A stretch of DNA of 64,000 nucleotides, from assembly GCA_014650415.1 (NCBI GenBank), contig BMUX01000017.1:62001-126000 (forward strand), written 5' to 3'. The number at the start of each line of letters is the position of its first letter. Position 1 is the stretch's first letter. Of the stretch, positions 54,197-62,547 are shown piece after piece. The DNA is from Streptomyces spiroverticillatus. GTDB lineage: Bacteria; Actinomycetota; Actinomycetes; Streptomycetales; Streptomycetaceae. A program made the position numbers and the translations under genes. The notes under the pieces are model-generated. The model saw only the letters and a list, made by a program, of their open reading frames with translations, made no database searches and had not been told where the DNA came from.

Positions 54197-55293
54197 GCGC
54201 GGCACCCGCGGAGCGCCCCGCGGCCGGCGCACCCGGCACGTCGGGCACCGCCACCGCCAACACCCTCGTGCGGATGACCGGCAGCGGAACGCCCGAGGAG
54301 CACATCCGCACCGTGGAGGGCCCCCGGCCCGCAGCGGAGAAGGGCGGTGTCGTGGTCGCCGTGGAAGCAGCCGGGGTGTCCTTCGCCGAGGTCCAGATGC
54401 TCCAGCACCTCCACCCGTTCCCGCCGCGCTTCCCCTTCGTGCCCGGCTACGACCTCGTCGGGCGGATCGTCGAGGTCGGCCCCGGCGTCACCGGCTGGAA
54501 GACCGGCGACCGGGTCGCCGCGATGCCCCGGAAGGGCTCCTGGCAGCGCTTCGTCGCCCTGCCGGCCAAGGACCTGACCGAGGTCCCGGAGGAACTGGAC
54601 GCCGACGTGGCCGTGGCCCTGGTCGCCAACGGGGTCACCGCCTACCAGATGCTGCACCGGCTCACCCGCCTGCGCCCCGGCCAGACCGTTCTGGTGCACG
54701 GGGCGAGCGGAGGCGTGGGCGCCCTGCTCACCCAGCTCGCCGTCCACCACGGGCTGCGGGTCGTCGCCACCGCCTCCGCCGCCAAGCACGACGCCGTACG
54801 CCAACTGGGCGCGGAGCCGCTCGACTACCGCACCCCCGACCTCGCCGCCCAGGTGCGCGCGCTGGTCCCCGGCGGTGTCGACGCCGTCTTCGACCACATC
54901 GGCGGCCGGGGACTCGACGCCGGCTGGTCGATGCTCGCCCGCGGCGGCACCCTGGTCTCCTTCGACTCCTCGGTGGCCGGATACCGTCCCGGCCAGTGGT
55001 TCAGGCCGCACGTCCCGGCGCTGCGCCGCACCGTGGCCCGCTTCTTCGCCCGGCACCTGGGGCTGACCGGCGGCCGCCGGATGAGCATGTACTACGTCAA
55101 GCCCGGTGCCGCCTTCAGCGCCGACTACACCGAGCTGTGCCGGCTCGCCGCGGCGGGCGTCCTGACCCCGCGCATCGCGGGCCGCCACCCGCTGGAGCAC
55201 ACCGCCCGCGCGGTGCGCGCCCTGCTGGACGGCACCAGCATCGGCAAACACGTCCTGACTCCCGAGACTCCCAAGCCGACGACCGCGCCCTGA
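54193..55293 (+). CDS. MDR-superfamily quinone oxidoreductase-like enzyme
   Basis: The 366-aa protein is a zinc-free medium-chain reductase: the N-terminal GroES-like part (FPFVPGYDLVGRIVEVGPGV) and the NADPH domain with VLVHGASGGVGALLTQLA. It has no zinc-ligand Cys set. Such enzymes reduce quinones or enoyl groups with NADPH. Overlapping the NmrA-like gene by 4 bases, it probably takes part in redox tailoring of the aromatic core or of the carrier-bound side unit. Confidence 0.82.
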   Translation: MSAAPAERPAAGAPGTSGTATANTLVRMTGSGTPEEHIRTVEGPRPAAEKGGVVVAVEAAGVSFAEVQMLQHLHPFPPRFPFVPGYDLVGRIVEVGPGVTGWKTGDRVAAMPRKGSWQRFVALPAKDLTEVPEELDADVAVALVANGVTAYQMLHRLTRLRPGQTVLVHGASGGVGALLTQLAVHHGLRVVATASAAKHDAVRQLGAEPLDYRTPDLAAQVRALVPGGVDAVFDHIGGRGLDAGWSMLARGGTLVSFDSSVAGYRPGQWFRPHVPALRRTVARFFARHLGLTGGRRMSMYYVKPGAAFSADYTELCRLAAAGVLTPRIAGRHPLEHTARAVRALLDGTSIGKHVLTPETPKPTTAP

Positions 55294-55330
55294 ACCACCG
55301 ACCCGCAGCAGACGAGGGGAACAGCCCACC

Positions 55331-55834
55331 ATGACCGCAACGGTGAACGAGCGTCCCGCCGGTTCCGGCGCGCAGGAACACAACGATTCCGGCGTACGGG
55401 AACACAACAACTCCGGCGTGCAGGAACGCAACAAGGAGATCGCGCTCGCCTGCGCCGCCGCCTGGAACCGCTGGGAACTGGACGGCATCTTCACGCACTG
55501 GTCCCCGGACATCCGGCACTTCTCCGAGGACCGCCCGGTCGACACCGAGCAGATGGCCGCCGCCATGCGAGGAGGCCTCGCCGCCTTCCCCGACCTGCAC
55601 CTGGACGTACGGTCCATCGTCGCGGAGGGCGACCGCGTCATCCTGCGCATCACGGTGACCGCCACCCACCTCGGCGAATTCCTCGGCAAGGCCCCCACGG
55701 GCAAGAAGGTGTCCTGGTTCATGCTGGAGGAACTCCAGTTCAACGACGCCGGCCAGATCATCGAGCACCACGACGTCTTCAACTACCTGCCGATGCTCAA
55801 GGAGTTGGGACTCGTCGCCGCCGACGTCCTGTGA
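55331..55834 (+). CDS. SnoaL-like polyketide cyclase/hydroxylase
   Basis: The 167-aa protein has a SnoaL/NTF2-like barrel: IALACAAAWNRWELDGIFTHWSPDIRHFS, AAFPDLHLDVRSIVAEGDRVILRITV and the C-terminal EHHDVFNYLPMLKELG. SnoaL closes the fourth ring of nogalamycin-type anthracyclines by an aldol step, and SnoaL2 relatives are hydroxylases. Its presence supports a tetracyclic, anthracycline-like product. The N-terminal 35 residues are a repeat-derived extension (24-base units at 55374-55436 encoding QEHNDSGV-type blocks). Confidence 0.85.
   Translation: MTATVNERPAGSGAQEHNDSGVREHNNSGVQERNKEIALACAAAWNRWELDGIFTHWSPDIRHFSEDRPVDTEQMAAAMRGGLAAFPDLHLDVRSIVAEGDRVILRITVTATHLGEFLGKAPTGKKVSWFMLEELQFNDAGQIIEHHDVFNYLPMLKELGLVAADVL
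55374..55436. repeat. 24-bp tandem repeats inside the SnoaL-like gene
   Basis: Two full units (55374-55397, 55398-55421) and a partial third (55422-55436) encode QEHNDSGV, REHNNSGV and QERN. They lie in the non-conserved N-terminal extension. Confidence 0.85.
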
Positions 55835-55839
55835 ACACG

Positions 55840-55884
55840 GAAGGGCCCGTGCCGGAACCCAGGGGTTTCTGGCACGGGCCCTTC
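55840..55884. terminator. Strong bidirectional terminator hairpin
   Basis: Arms gaagggcccgtgcc (55840-55853) and ggcacgggcccttc (55871-55884) are perfect complements, and the inner bases can partly pair. It separates the plus-strand operon from the minus-strand gene at 55905. Confidence 0.85.
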
Positions 55885-55904
55885 CACGCGGCCCCTCGGG
55901 CGTC

Positions 55905-56360
55905 TCAGGCCAGGTCGTCGCGGGTGACCGTACGGGCCGACACCTTGAGCCCGCCGTCCGCGTCCCGCACCAGGACGTCCTCGCAGACGCACACCCGGTG
56001 CACCCGGGAAGCGCCGCCGATGTCCGAGACGTACACGATGGCGTACGAGCGGACGTCCACCGCACCGTCGGGGCGCGGCCGCACGTCCAGCATCCCCAGA
56101 AAGTGCCGGTGGCGCTGGCCGGCCGCGGCGAGCTCGGCGTGACTGCGGGTGGTGGCCGCCGCCAGACCGGCCCGGCCCCGCACGGGCTCGGGCAGCGTGG
56201 GTACGGCGAAGGTCGCGTCCTCGGTGAAGGTGTCGGCCCAGCTCTGTGCCTCGGCGAGGTCCAGGAGCTGCATCTGGTGGGCGTAGAACTGCTGCACCTC
56301 GGCGTGGAGCGCGGCACTCCAGGCGGTGGCTTCGGGTGCGAGGTCGGGCGCGGTGGTCAT
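55905..56360 (-). CDS. NTF2/SnoaL-like protein (aromatic polyketide type)
   Basis: The 151-aa protein has an NTF2-like fold of the SnoaL_4/ring-hydroxylating-dioxygenase-beta-like type: EVQQFYAHQMQLLDLAEAQSWADTFTEDATFAVP, RHRHFLGMLDVRP and SYAIVYVSDIGG. Such proteins occur in many aromatic polyketide clusters as cyclases or stabilisers. It is the only biosynthetic gene on the minus strand here and is divergent from the second aromatase/cyclase gene, with about 190 bases between them. GAGAGGGAG precedes ATG 56360. Confidence 0.8.
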   Translation of the reverse strand: MTTAPDLAPEATAWSAALHAEVQQFYAHQMQLLDLAEAQSWADTFTEDATFAVPTLPEPVRGRAGLAAATTRSHAELAAAGQRHRHFLGMLDVRPRPDGAVDVRSYAIVYVSDIGGASRVHRVCVCEDVLVRDADGGLKVSARTVTRDDLA

Positions 56361-56549
56361 GGGTTCTCCCTCTCGGTCCTTGACTGCCCCCATGCTGTGC
56401 GCCGCGGGTCGCACCCCCTTGGAGGATCCCTCGACCGGCGACCGCGCGGACCGGGCGGCAGGCCCGCCCTCCAGCCGCCTTCCGCCCGGCCTCCAGCGGG
56501 TCCGGAGACCGTCGAAACCGCCAAGCAGAGCAGAGAAGGGGTGGAACAG

Positions 56550-57515
56550 GTGTCCGCTGAGAAGGTGCACCGCACATCGCACGAAGTGGAGATCGCCGCG
56601 CCCGCGGGAGTCGTCTACGGGATCATCGCCGACACGGGGAAGTGGCCGCTGTACTTCCCCCCGAACATTCACGTCGAACGCCTGGAGGGCGCGAGCGGCG
56701 AGGGCGGCACGGAGCGGCTGCGGATGTGGGCCACCGCCAACGGCACGGTGAAGACGTGGTCCTCGCGCCGCGAACTGGACCCGGGCCGGCGCCGCATCGA
56801 GTTCCGCCAGGAGATCCCGGCCGCCCCGCTGACCGGCATGGGCGGCACCTGGATCGTCGAGGAGACCGGCGAACTGGCAACCCGGCTGACCCTGCTGCAC
56901 GACTTCACCGTGGCCGACGACCGCGCCGAGGACGTCGAGTGGGTGCAGCGCGCCACCGACACCAACAGCACCTCGGAACTGGGCCGCCTCAAGGCGCTCG
57001 CCGAGCGCTGGCGCGAACTGGACGACCTCGTGCTGTCCTTCGAGGACTCGGTGCACGTCGAAGGTCCCGCCGAGCGCGTCTACGACTTCCTGTACCGGGT
57101 GGGCGACTGGCCCGAGCGCGTCCCCCACGTGGACCGCCTGGACCTGGTCGAGGAGACGCCGGGGGTGCAGGTCATGTCGATGGACACCCGCACGGCCGAC
57201 GGCTCGGTGCACACCACCGAATCGGTGCGCGTCTGCTTCCCCGAGGACAAGCGCATCGTCTACAAGCAGACCGCGACGCCCGCGCTGATGGCCGCCCACA
57301 CCGGCGAATGGTCCCTGCGCCCCGAGGGGACCGGCGTGAAGGTCACCTCGCAGCACAGCGTCGTCCTGCGGCCGGAGAACATCGAGCGGATCCTGGGGCC
57401 CGAGGCGGACGTCGCCGCCGCCCGCCGCTACGTCCGCGAGGCACTGGGCCGCAACTCCGGCGCAACCCTCGCGCTCGCCAAGGAGTTCGCGCAGAACGCC
57501 ACCGCGACGCGCTGA
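56550..57515 (+). CDS. Didomain polyketide aromatase/cyclase 2
   Basis: The 321-aa protein has two SRPBCC domains (EIAAPAGVVYGIIADTGKWPLYFPPNIHVERLE at the start; SVHVEGPAERVYDFLYRVGDWPERVPHVDRL from about residue 160), the layout of first-ring aromatase/cyclases such as those of daunorubicin, actinorhodin and tetracenomycin pathways. It stands directly upstream of the KS genes, the usual place of the main ARO/CYC, so I take this copy as the first-ring enzyme and the 49638 copy as a specialised paralogue. GTG 56550 has GAAGGGG 8 bases upstream. Confidence 0.9.
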   Translation: MSAEKVHRTSHEVEIAAPAGVVYGIIADTGKWPLYFPPNIHVERLEGASGEGGTERLRMWATANGTVKTWSSRRELDPGRRRIEFRQEIPAAPLTGMGGTWIVEETGELATRLTLLHDFTVADDRAEDVEWVQRATDTNSTSELGRLKALAERWRELDDLVLSFEDSVHVEGPAERVYDFLYRVGDWPERVPHVDRLDLVEETPGVQVMSMDTRTADGSVHTTESVRVCFPEDKRIVYKQTATPALMAAHTGEWSLRPEGTGVKVTSQHSVVLRPENIERILGPEADVAAARRYVREALGRNSGATLALAKEFAQNATATR

Positions 57516-57560
57516 GCAGCGGTACGCACGCCACCGCGACGCGTTGACAAGCGGTACGCG
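57498..57560. repeat. Tandem duplication over the aromatase/cyclase stop codon
   Basis: A 32-base unit (57498-57529) with the last codons and stop is followed by a 31-base near copy (57530-57560). Both contain gccaccgcgacgcg and gcggtacgc. Confidence 0.8.
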
Positions 57561-57675
57561 TCGGGCCGTGACCCGGCGGTACGGGCTGCTCTGACCCACA
57601 GGACCGGGTTCCCCCCTGCGGCAGCGATCCGCGCTGTCGCCGTGACCTCTGGAGAGAAACAGTGAAGGAAAGCCG

Positions 57676-58941
57676 ATGAGGCGCGTCGTGATCACCGGAA
57701 TCGGCGTGGTCGCACCCGGCGGCGTGGGCACCAAGGAGTTCTGGTCGGTACTCACCTCCGGCCGCACCGCCACCCGGGGCATCACCTTGTTCGACCCGGC
57801 GCAGTTCCGTTCCCGTATCGCCGCGGAGGCGGACTTCGACCCCGCCGACCACGGATTCACCCCCGCCGAGAGCGAACGCCTCGACCGGGCCACCCAGTTC
57901 GCGCTGGTCAGCACCGCGGAAGCACTCGCCGACAGCGGGCTGACCGGCGAACTCGACGCGCTGCGCACCGGCGTCACCCTGGGCAGTGCGGTCGGCTGCA
58001 CCACCGGCCTGGACGTGCAGTACGCACAGGTGAGCCGCAACGGCGCGGACTGGGTGCTGGACCACACCCGGGCCGTACCGCACCTCTTCGACTACTTCGT
58101 GCCCAGCTCGATGGCGGCCGAAGTGGCCCGGCTGGCCGGGGCCCAGGGGCCGGTGTCGCTGGTGTCCACCGGCTGCACCTCGGGCCTGGACTCCGTCGGC
58201 CACGCCGTGGAACTGATCCGCGAGGGCAGCGCCGACGTCATGATCACCGGTGCCACCGAGGCACCGATCTCCCCGATCACCGTGGCCTGCTTCGACGCGA
58301 TCAAGGCCACCAGCCCGCGCAACGACGAACCCGAGACCGCCTCGCGGCCCTTCGACCGCACCCGCAACGGGTTCGTGCTCGGCGAAGGGGCCGCCGTCCT
58401 GGTCATCGAGGAGCTGGAGCACGCCCGCCGCCGAGGCGCACAGGTCTACGCCGAGATATCCGGCTTCGCCAGCCGCAGCAACGCCTACCACATGACCGGA
58501 CTGCGCACCGACGGCGTGGAGATGGCCGAGGCCATCACCGCTGCCCTGGACGAGGCCCGGCTCGACGCCGGCGCCGTCGACTACATCAACGCCCACGGCT
58601 CCGGCACCAAGCAGAACGACCGGCACGAGACGGCGGCCTTCAAGCGCGCCCTGGGACAGCGCGCCCACGAGGTGCCGATCAGCTCCATCAAGTCGATGAT
58701 CGGCCACTCCCTGGGGGCCATCGGCTCCCTGGAAGTGGCCGCCAGCGCCCTGGCCATCGCCCACGACGTCGTGCCCCCCACCGCCAACCTGCACGAGCCC
58801 GACCCCGCGTGCGACCTGGACTACACCCCCTTGGTGGCCCGCGAACAGCCCACCGGCACGGTGCTCACCGTGGGCAGCGGCTTCGGCGGATTCCAGAGCG
58901 CCATGATCCTGACCCGCCCGCACCTGGGAGTCACCGCATGA
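57676..58941 (+). CDS. Type II PKS ketosynthase alpha (KS-alpha)
   Basis: The 421-aa enzyme catalyses the chain-building condensations of the minimal PKS. The thiolase-type residues are all there: Cys167 in VSTGCTSGLDS, His307 in INAHGSGT, Lys339 in SSIKSMIGH and His344. The start MRRVVITGIGVVAPGG is typical. It is translationally coupled to KS-beta through ATGA. With KS-beta and the ACP at 60319 it forms the minimal PKS; malonyl transferase is presumably supplied by fatty acid synthesis. Confidence 0.96.
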   Translation: MRRVVITGIGVVAPGGVGTKEFWSVLTSGRTATRGITLFDPAQFRSRIAAEADFDPADHGFTPAESERLDRATQFALVSTAEALADSGLTGELDALRTGVTLGSAVGCTTGLDVQYAQVSRNGADWVLDHTRAVPHLFDYFVPSSMAAEVARLAGAQGPVSLVSTGCTSGLDSVGHAVELIREGSADVMITGATEAPISPITVACFDAIKATSPRNDEPETASRPFDRTRNGFVLGEGAAVLVIEELEHARRRGAQVYAEISGFASRSNAYHMTGLRTDGVEMAEAITAALDEARLDAGAVDYINAHGSGTKQNDRHETAAFKRALGQRAHEVPISSIKSMIGHSLGAIGSLEVAASALAIAHDVVPPTANLHEPDPACDLDYTPLVAREQPTGTVLTVGSGFGGFQSAMILTRPHLGVTA

Positions 58942-60203
58942 GCGACGCGACCACTCTCGACCGCCCCCGCGAGGCCCACCGGGACACACCACAGCGCCCG
59001 ACGGCCGTGGTCACCGGAATCGGCGTCGCCGCCCCCAACGGGCTCGGCGCCCGCGCCTGGTGGGACGCCGTCCTGCGCGGCGAGAACGGCATCCGGCCGC
59101 TGACCCGCTTCGACGCGACGAGCTACCCCGTCCGCCTCGCGGGCGAAGTGCCCGGCTTCGTCGCCGAGGACCACGTACGCAGCAGGCTGCTGGCCCAGAC
59201 CGACCAGGTGACGCGACTGAACCTGGCGGTCGCCAAGGAGGCGCTGGACGACGCCGAGGTCGACCCGGCGGACCTGCCCGCGTACGCGGCAGGGGTGGTC
59301 ACCGCCAGCTCCGCCGGAGGCTTCGAATTCGGTCAGCGCGAACTTCAGGCCCTGTGGAGCCGGGGCGGCCAGCACGTCAGCGCCTACCAGTCCTTCGCCT
59401 GGTTCTACGCCGTCAACACCGGCCAGATCTCCATCCTGCACGGACTGCGCGGCGCCAGCGGCGTCCTGGTCACCGAACAGGCGGGCGGGCTCGACGCCGT
59501 GGCGCACGCCCGCCGCCAACTGCGCAAGGGCTCCTCGCTGGTGGTCACCGGCGGCGTCGACTCCGCCCTGTGCCCGTGGGGCTGGGTCGCCCACGTCGCC
59601 GAGGGCCGCATGAGTACGAGCAACGACCCCGACCGTGCCTTCCTGCCCTTCTCCGCCGACGCCGACGGCTACGTACCCGGTGAGGGCGGCGCCCTGCTGG
59701 TGCTGGAGGACGCGCGCAGCGCCCGCGACCGGGGAGCCCGGGTGTACGGGTCGATCGCCGGGTACGCCGCCACCTTCGACCCGCCCCCGGAGACCGGCGG
59801 CAGCAGACTCGGTGCGGCGGCCGAACTCGCCCTGGCAGACGCCGGGTTGACGCCCGAGGAGGTCGACGTGGTCTTCGCCGACGCCGCGGGCGAGCGCGCC
59901 GCCGACCGCGCCGAGGCACAGGCGATCTGCGCGCTGTTCGGCGAGCGGGGCGTACCCGTCACCGCCCCCAAGACCATGACCGGCCGGCTCTCCGCCGGAG
60001 GGTCCTCCCTCGACCTGGCGGCGGCCCTGTTCTCGCTGCGCGACCAGGTGATCCCGCCCACCACCGGCACCGACCGCCCGGCCGACGACTGCCCCCTGGA
60101 CCTGGTCACCGGCGCCCCGCGCACCGGGGTCCGGCTGCGGACGGCACTGGTGCTGGCGCGCGGCCGGGGCGGGTTCAACGCCGCGGCCGTGGTCCGGGCC
60201 TGA
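58938..60203 (+). CDS. Type II PKS chain length factor (KS-beta)
   Basis: The 421-aa protein is the KS-like partner in which the active Cys is replaced by Gln: VTEQAGGLDAV with Gln181, the known hallmark of chain length factors. The KS fold is otherwise kept (TGIGVAAPNGLG, ITAPKTMTGRLSAGG-like TAPKTMTGRLSAGGSS). It sets polyketide length in the heterodimer cavity; from sequence alone I cannot tell decaketide from octaketide. ATG 58938 overlaps the KS-alpha stop. Confidence 0.95.
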   Translation: MSDATTLDRPREAHRDTPQRPTAVVTGIGVAAPNGLGARAWWDAVLRGENGIRPLTRFDATSYPVRLAGEVPGFVAEDHVRSRLLAQTDQVTRLNLAVAKEALDDAEVDPADLPAYAAGVVTASSAGGFEFGQRELQALWSRGGQHVSAYQSFAWFYAVNTGQISILHGLRGASGVLVTEQAGGLDAVAHARRQLRKGSSLVVTGGVDSALCPWGWVAHVAEGRMSTSNDPDRAFLPFSADADGYVPGEGGALLVLEDARSARDRGARVYGSIAGYAATFDPPPETGGSRLGAAAELALADAGLTPEEVDVVFADAAGERAADRAEAQAICALFGERGVPVTAPKTMTGRLSAGGSSLDLAAALFSLRDQVIPPTTGTDRPADDCPLDLVTGAPRTGVRLRTALVLARGRGGFNAAAVVRA

Positions 60204-60213
60204 GACAGCGGAT

Positions 60214-60270
60214 CGCCGTACGCGGACAACGTCACCCCCACCGCCGTACGCGGACAACTTCACCCCCCAC
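60214..60270. repeat. Two near-identical 28-bp repeats after the KS-beta gene
   Basis: Units starting cgccgtacgcggacaac at 60214 and 60242 differ by one substitution and one extra C. They fill the gap between KS-beta and ACP. Confidence 0.85.
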
Positions 60271-60318
60271 CGCCGTGCACCGCACGGATTCACGCACCCA
60301 CAGAAACGAGGCATCACC

Positions 60319-60582
60319 ATGACCCGGTTCGAAATCACCGACCTGACCGCCCTGCTGCGCGAGTCCGCCGGCGCCGACGAAGGCGTGGACCTGGACGGCG
60401 AGATCACGGACGTCCCCTTCGACGACCTCGGCTACGACTCGCTGGCCCTGCTGCAGACCACGGGCCTGATCGAGCGTCAGTGGGAGGTGGTCCTGGACGA
60501 GGAGGCCGTCTCCGAGGCCCGCACCCCGGGCCAGTACCTGGAGGTCGTCAACCAGGCGCTGAACGCGCGCGCCGCCGTCTGA
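60319..60582 (+). CDS. Type II PKS acyl carrier protein
   Basis: The 87-aa protein is an ACP with the phosphopantetheine site LGYDSLALL (Ser41), helix 1 LTALLRESAGADEG and the acidic DGEITDVPFDDLG loop. It carries the growing polyketide for KS-alpha/KS-beta. Its start is ATG 60319, with a weak CGAGG site. It is distinct from the second carrier protein at 62282, which has a VVDSLGLL site. Confidence 0.93.
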   Translation: MTRFEITDLTALLRESAGADEGVDLDGEITDVPFDDLGYDSLALLQTTGLIERQWEVVLDEEAVSEARTPGQYLEVVNQALNARAAV

Positions 60583-60674
60583 CGCACGGGCCCCGGCCCG
60601 GGTCCCGCCCGTGCCGGGGCGCCCCGGGTGCAGCGGGGCTCGATCCGCTCTCCAGAGCGGATCACCACCATCGA

Positions 60675-60728
60675 ACGCAGACGACGCAGACGACGCAGAC
60701 GACGCAGACGACGCAGACGACGCAGACG
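60675..60728. repeat. 9-bp minisatellite (six copies)
   Basis: Six perfect copies of acgcagacg run from 60675 to 60728, between ACP stop and the adenylation-enzyme start. In the frame of the downstream gene they would read Gln-Thr-Thr without a stop. Confidence 0.9.
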
Positions 60729-60749
60729 ACACGGACAGGGGGAGGGGCT

Positions 60750-62279
60750 GTGGGCAGCAGCGTGAACACGGCGGAGACCGCACACACCCGGGGCGCACCC
60801 GCAGGGTACGCGCCCGGACCGGCCGAGGGCTTCCTCGCGCACGCCCGCCGCACCCCGCACGCCACGGCCCTGGTCTGGCGCGACACGGAGACCAGCTACG
60901 GCACGCTGCTGCACCGTGTGCGCGAACAGCGCGCCCGGCTGCGCGCGACGCCCGGCGACGCCCCGGTCGCGGCCCTCGCCGTGAAGTCTCCCGACACCGT
61001 CGCGCTGGTCCTGGCCTGCCTGCTGGAACGCCGCACCGTCCTGCTGCCCTCGGCCACCCTCGGTGCCGACGCCCTGGAGCGGCTGTACGCCGAGGCCGGG
61101 GTGGGCGAGGTACTGGACGCGGCCGAGGCCGACGACGTACCCCCGACCGGACACCTGGTGCCCACCGACGCACAGCAGCCCAACGGCCGGCCCGCCCTCC
61201 TGCTGACCACCTCGGGCTCCACCGGAGCGCCCAAGATCGTGCCCCTGGGCGTCGAGGGCATCGGCGCGTTCGTCCACTGGGCCGCCGACGCCTTCGGCAT
61301 CGGGCCCGGCACCACCGTCCTCAACTACGCCCCGCTCAACTTCGACCTGTGCCTCCTCGACGTCTGGACCACCCTCGCCCACGGCGGCCGGGTCGTCCTC
61401 GTCGACGCCGAACAGGCCCTGAACGGCCCCCGCCTGCTGGACCTGCTCGACACCCACCGGCCCGAGGTCGTCCAGGGGGTCCCCCTGCTCTACCGGCTGC
61501 TCACCGAAGCGGCACAAGGCACCGGACGGACGCTGACGGGGGTGCGCCACGCGGTCTTCACCGGCGACACCATGCCGGGCCCGCTGCTGGCCGGACTGCC
61601 GGACCTGATGCCCGCCGCCCGGCTCCACAACGTCTACGGGTGCACCGAGACCAACGACAGCTTCTGGTACGAGGTGCGCGACGCCCGCGCCGAGAGCCGC
61701 GCCCCGCTCCCGCTCGGCCGCCCCCTGACCGGCGTCGAGCACCGTCTCGTCGACGTACGGGGACACGTCGTCGAAGGAGCGGGCACCGGTGAACTCCTGG
61801 TCTCCACCCCCTTCCAGACCGACGGCTACCTCGGGGCGGCCGCCGCCGCCCCGGTCTTCGTCCCGCCCCCGCCGGGCGGGGGAGCACGCCCGTACTTCCG
61901 CACCGGCGACCTGGTGCGCCGGCACCCGGACGGCACCCTCACCCTCGAAGGGCGCACCGACCACCAGGTCAAGGTGCGCGGTGTCCGGGTCAACGCCCAG
62001 GAGGTGGAGAGCGTCCTGCTCGCCCACCCCCACGTCACCGAGGCGGCCGTACTGGCCGTGGCGGACGCCGGCGCCGGACACCTGCTGCACGCCGTCGTGC
62101 GGCGCGCCGCGGGCTCCGGCCTCCACAGCCTGACGCTGCGCGGGCACCTGGCTCGTCGGCTGCCGCGCGCGGCCGTTCCCACGGCCCTGCGCATCACCGA
62201 CGACCCCCTGCCCAGGACCTCGACCGGCAAGGTCGACCGCGGTCTCGCCGCCCGGGCCACTCTCACCAAGGAGAACTGA
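60750..62279 (+). CDS. Stand-alone adenylation (AMP-forming acyl ligase) enzyme
   Basis: The 509-aa protein is an ANL-superfamily ligase. A3 is TTSGSTGAPK (residues 153-162), A5 YGCTET, A7/A8 YFRTGDLVRRHPDGTLTLEGR with VKVRGVRVNAQEVE, and the catalytic Lys494 is in STGKVDR. It activates a carboxylic acid as AMP ester and loads it on a carrier protein, most likely the one encoded 2 bases downstream. In the kosinostatin pathway such a discrete enzyme activates a nicotinate-derived unit; the same role is inferred here. GTG 60750 has GGGGGAGGGG upstream; the long in-frame region before it holds the 9-bp repeats and is probably untranslated. Confidence 0.9.
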   Translation: MGSSVNTAETAHTRGAPAGYAPGPAEGFLAHARRTPHATALVWRDTETSYGTLLHRVREQRARLRATPGDAPVAALAVKSPDTVALVLACLLERRTVLLPSATLGADALERLYAEAGVGEVLDAAEADDVPPTGHLVPTDAQQPNGRPALLLTTSGSTGAPKIVPLGVEGIGAFVHWAADAFGIGPGTTVLNYAPLNFDLCLLDVWTTLAHGGRVVLVDAEQALNGPRLLDLLDTHRPEVVQGVPLLYRLLTEAAQGTGRTLTGVRHAVFTGDTMPGPLLAGLPDLMPAARLHNVYGCTETNDSFWYEVRDARAESRAPLPLGRPLTGVEHRLVDVRGHVVEGAGTGELLVSTPFQTDGYLGAAAAAPVFVPPPPGGGARPYFRTGDLVRRHPDGTLTLEGRTDHQVKVRGVRVNAQEVESVLLAHPHVTEAAVLAVADAGAGHLLHAVVRRAAGSGLHSLTLRGHLARRLPRAAVPTALRITDDPLPRTSTGKVDRGLAARATLTKEN

Positions 62280-62281
62280 CC

Positions 62282-62545
62282 ATGATCCATGCCCAGGCAG
62301 TGAAGGCGTTCATCGTCGAGGAGTTCCTGCCCGACGTGCCCGCAGCCGAACTGGCCGACGACTACGACCTCCTGGAGAACGGAGTCGTCGACAGCCTCGG
62401 GCTGCTCAAGGTGATCGCCTGGCTGGAGGACCGCTACGGCATCGACGCCGACACCGTCGACCTCGACCCGGACTCCTTCACCACCGTCGCGGCGATCACC
62501 GCGTTCGTCGAGCGGTTCGCACCCCGCAGCGCGGGGGCCGTGTAG
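62282..62545 (+). CDS. Second, discrete carrier protein (PCP/ACP-like)
   Basis: The 87-aa protein has a carrier fold with the attachment site NGVVDSLGLLKVIAWLEDRYG (Ser38), which is closer to carriers fed by adenylation enzymes (D-alanyl or aryl carrier type) than to aromatic PKS ACPs. It sits between the ligase (2-base gap) and the TrpD-like gene (2-base gap), so all are made together. It probably holds the activated acid while the TrpD-like step acts. Confidence 0.9.
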   Translation: MIHAQAVKAFIVEEFLPDVPAAELADDYDLLENGVVDSLGLLKVIAWLEDRYGIDADTVDLDPDSFTTVAAITAFVERFAPRSAGAV

Positions 62546-62547
62546 CC

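Noticed and set aside
60675..60728. CRISPR-like repeats
   Set aside because: The 9-base units are directly adjacent with no spacers, and no cas gene is present in the window.
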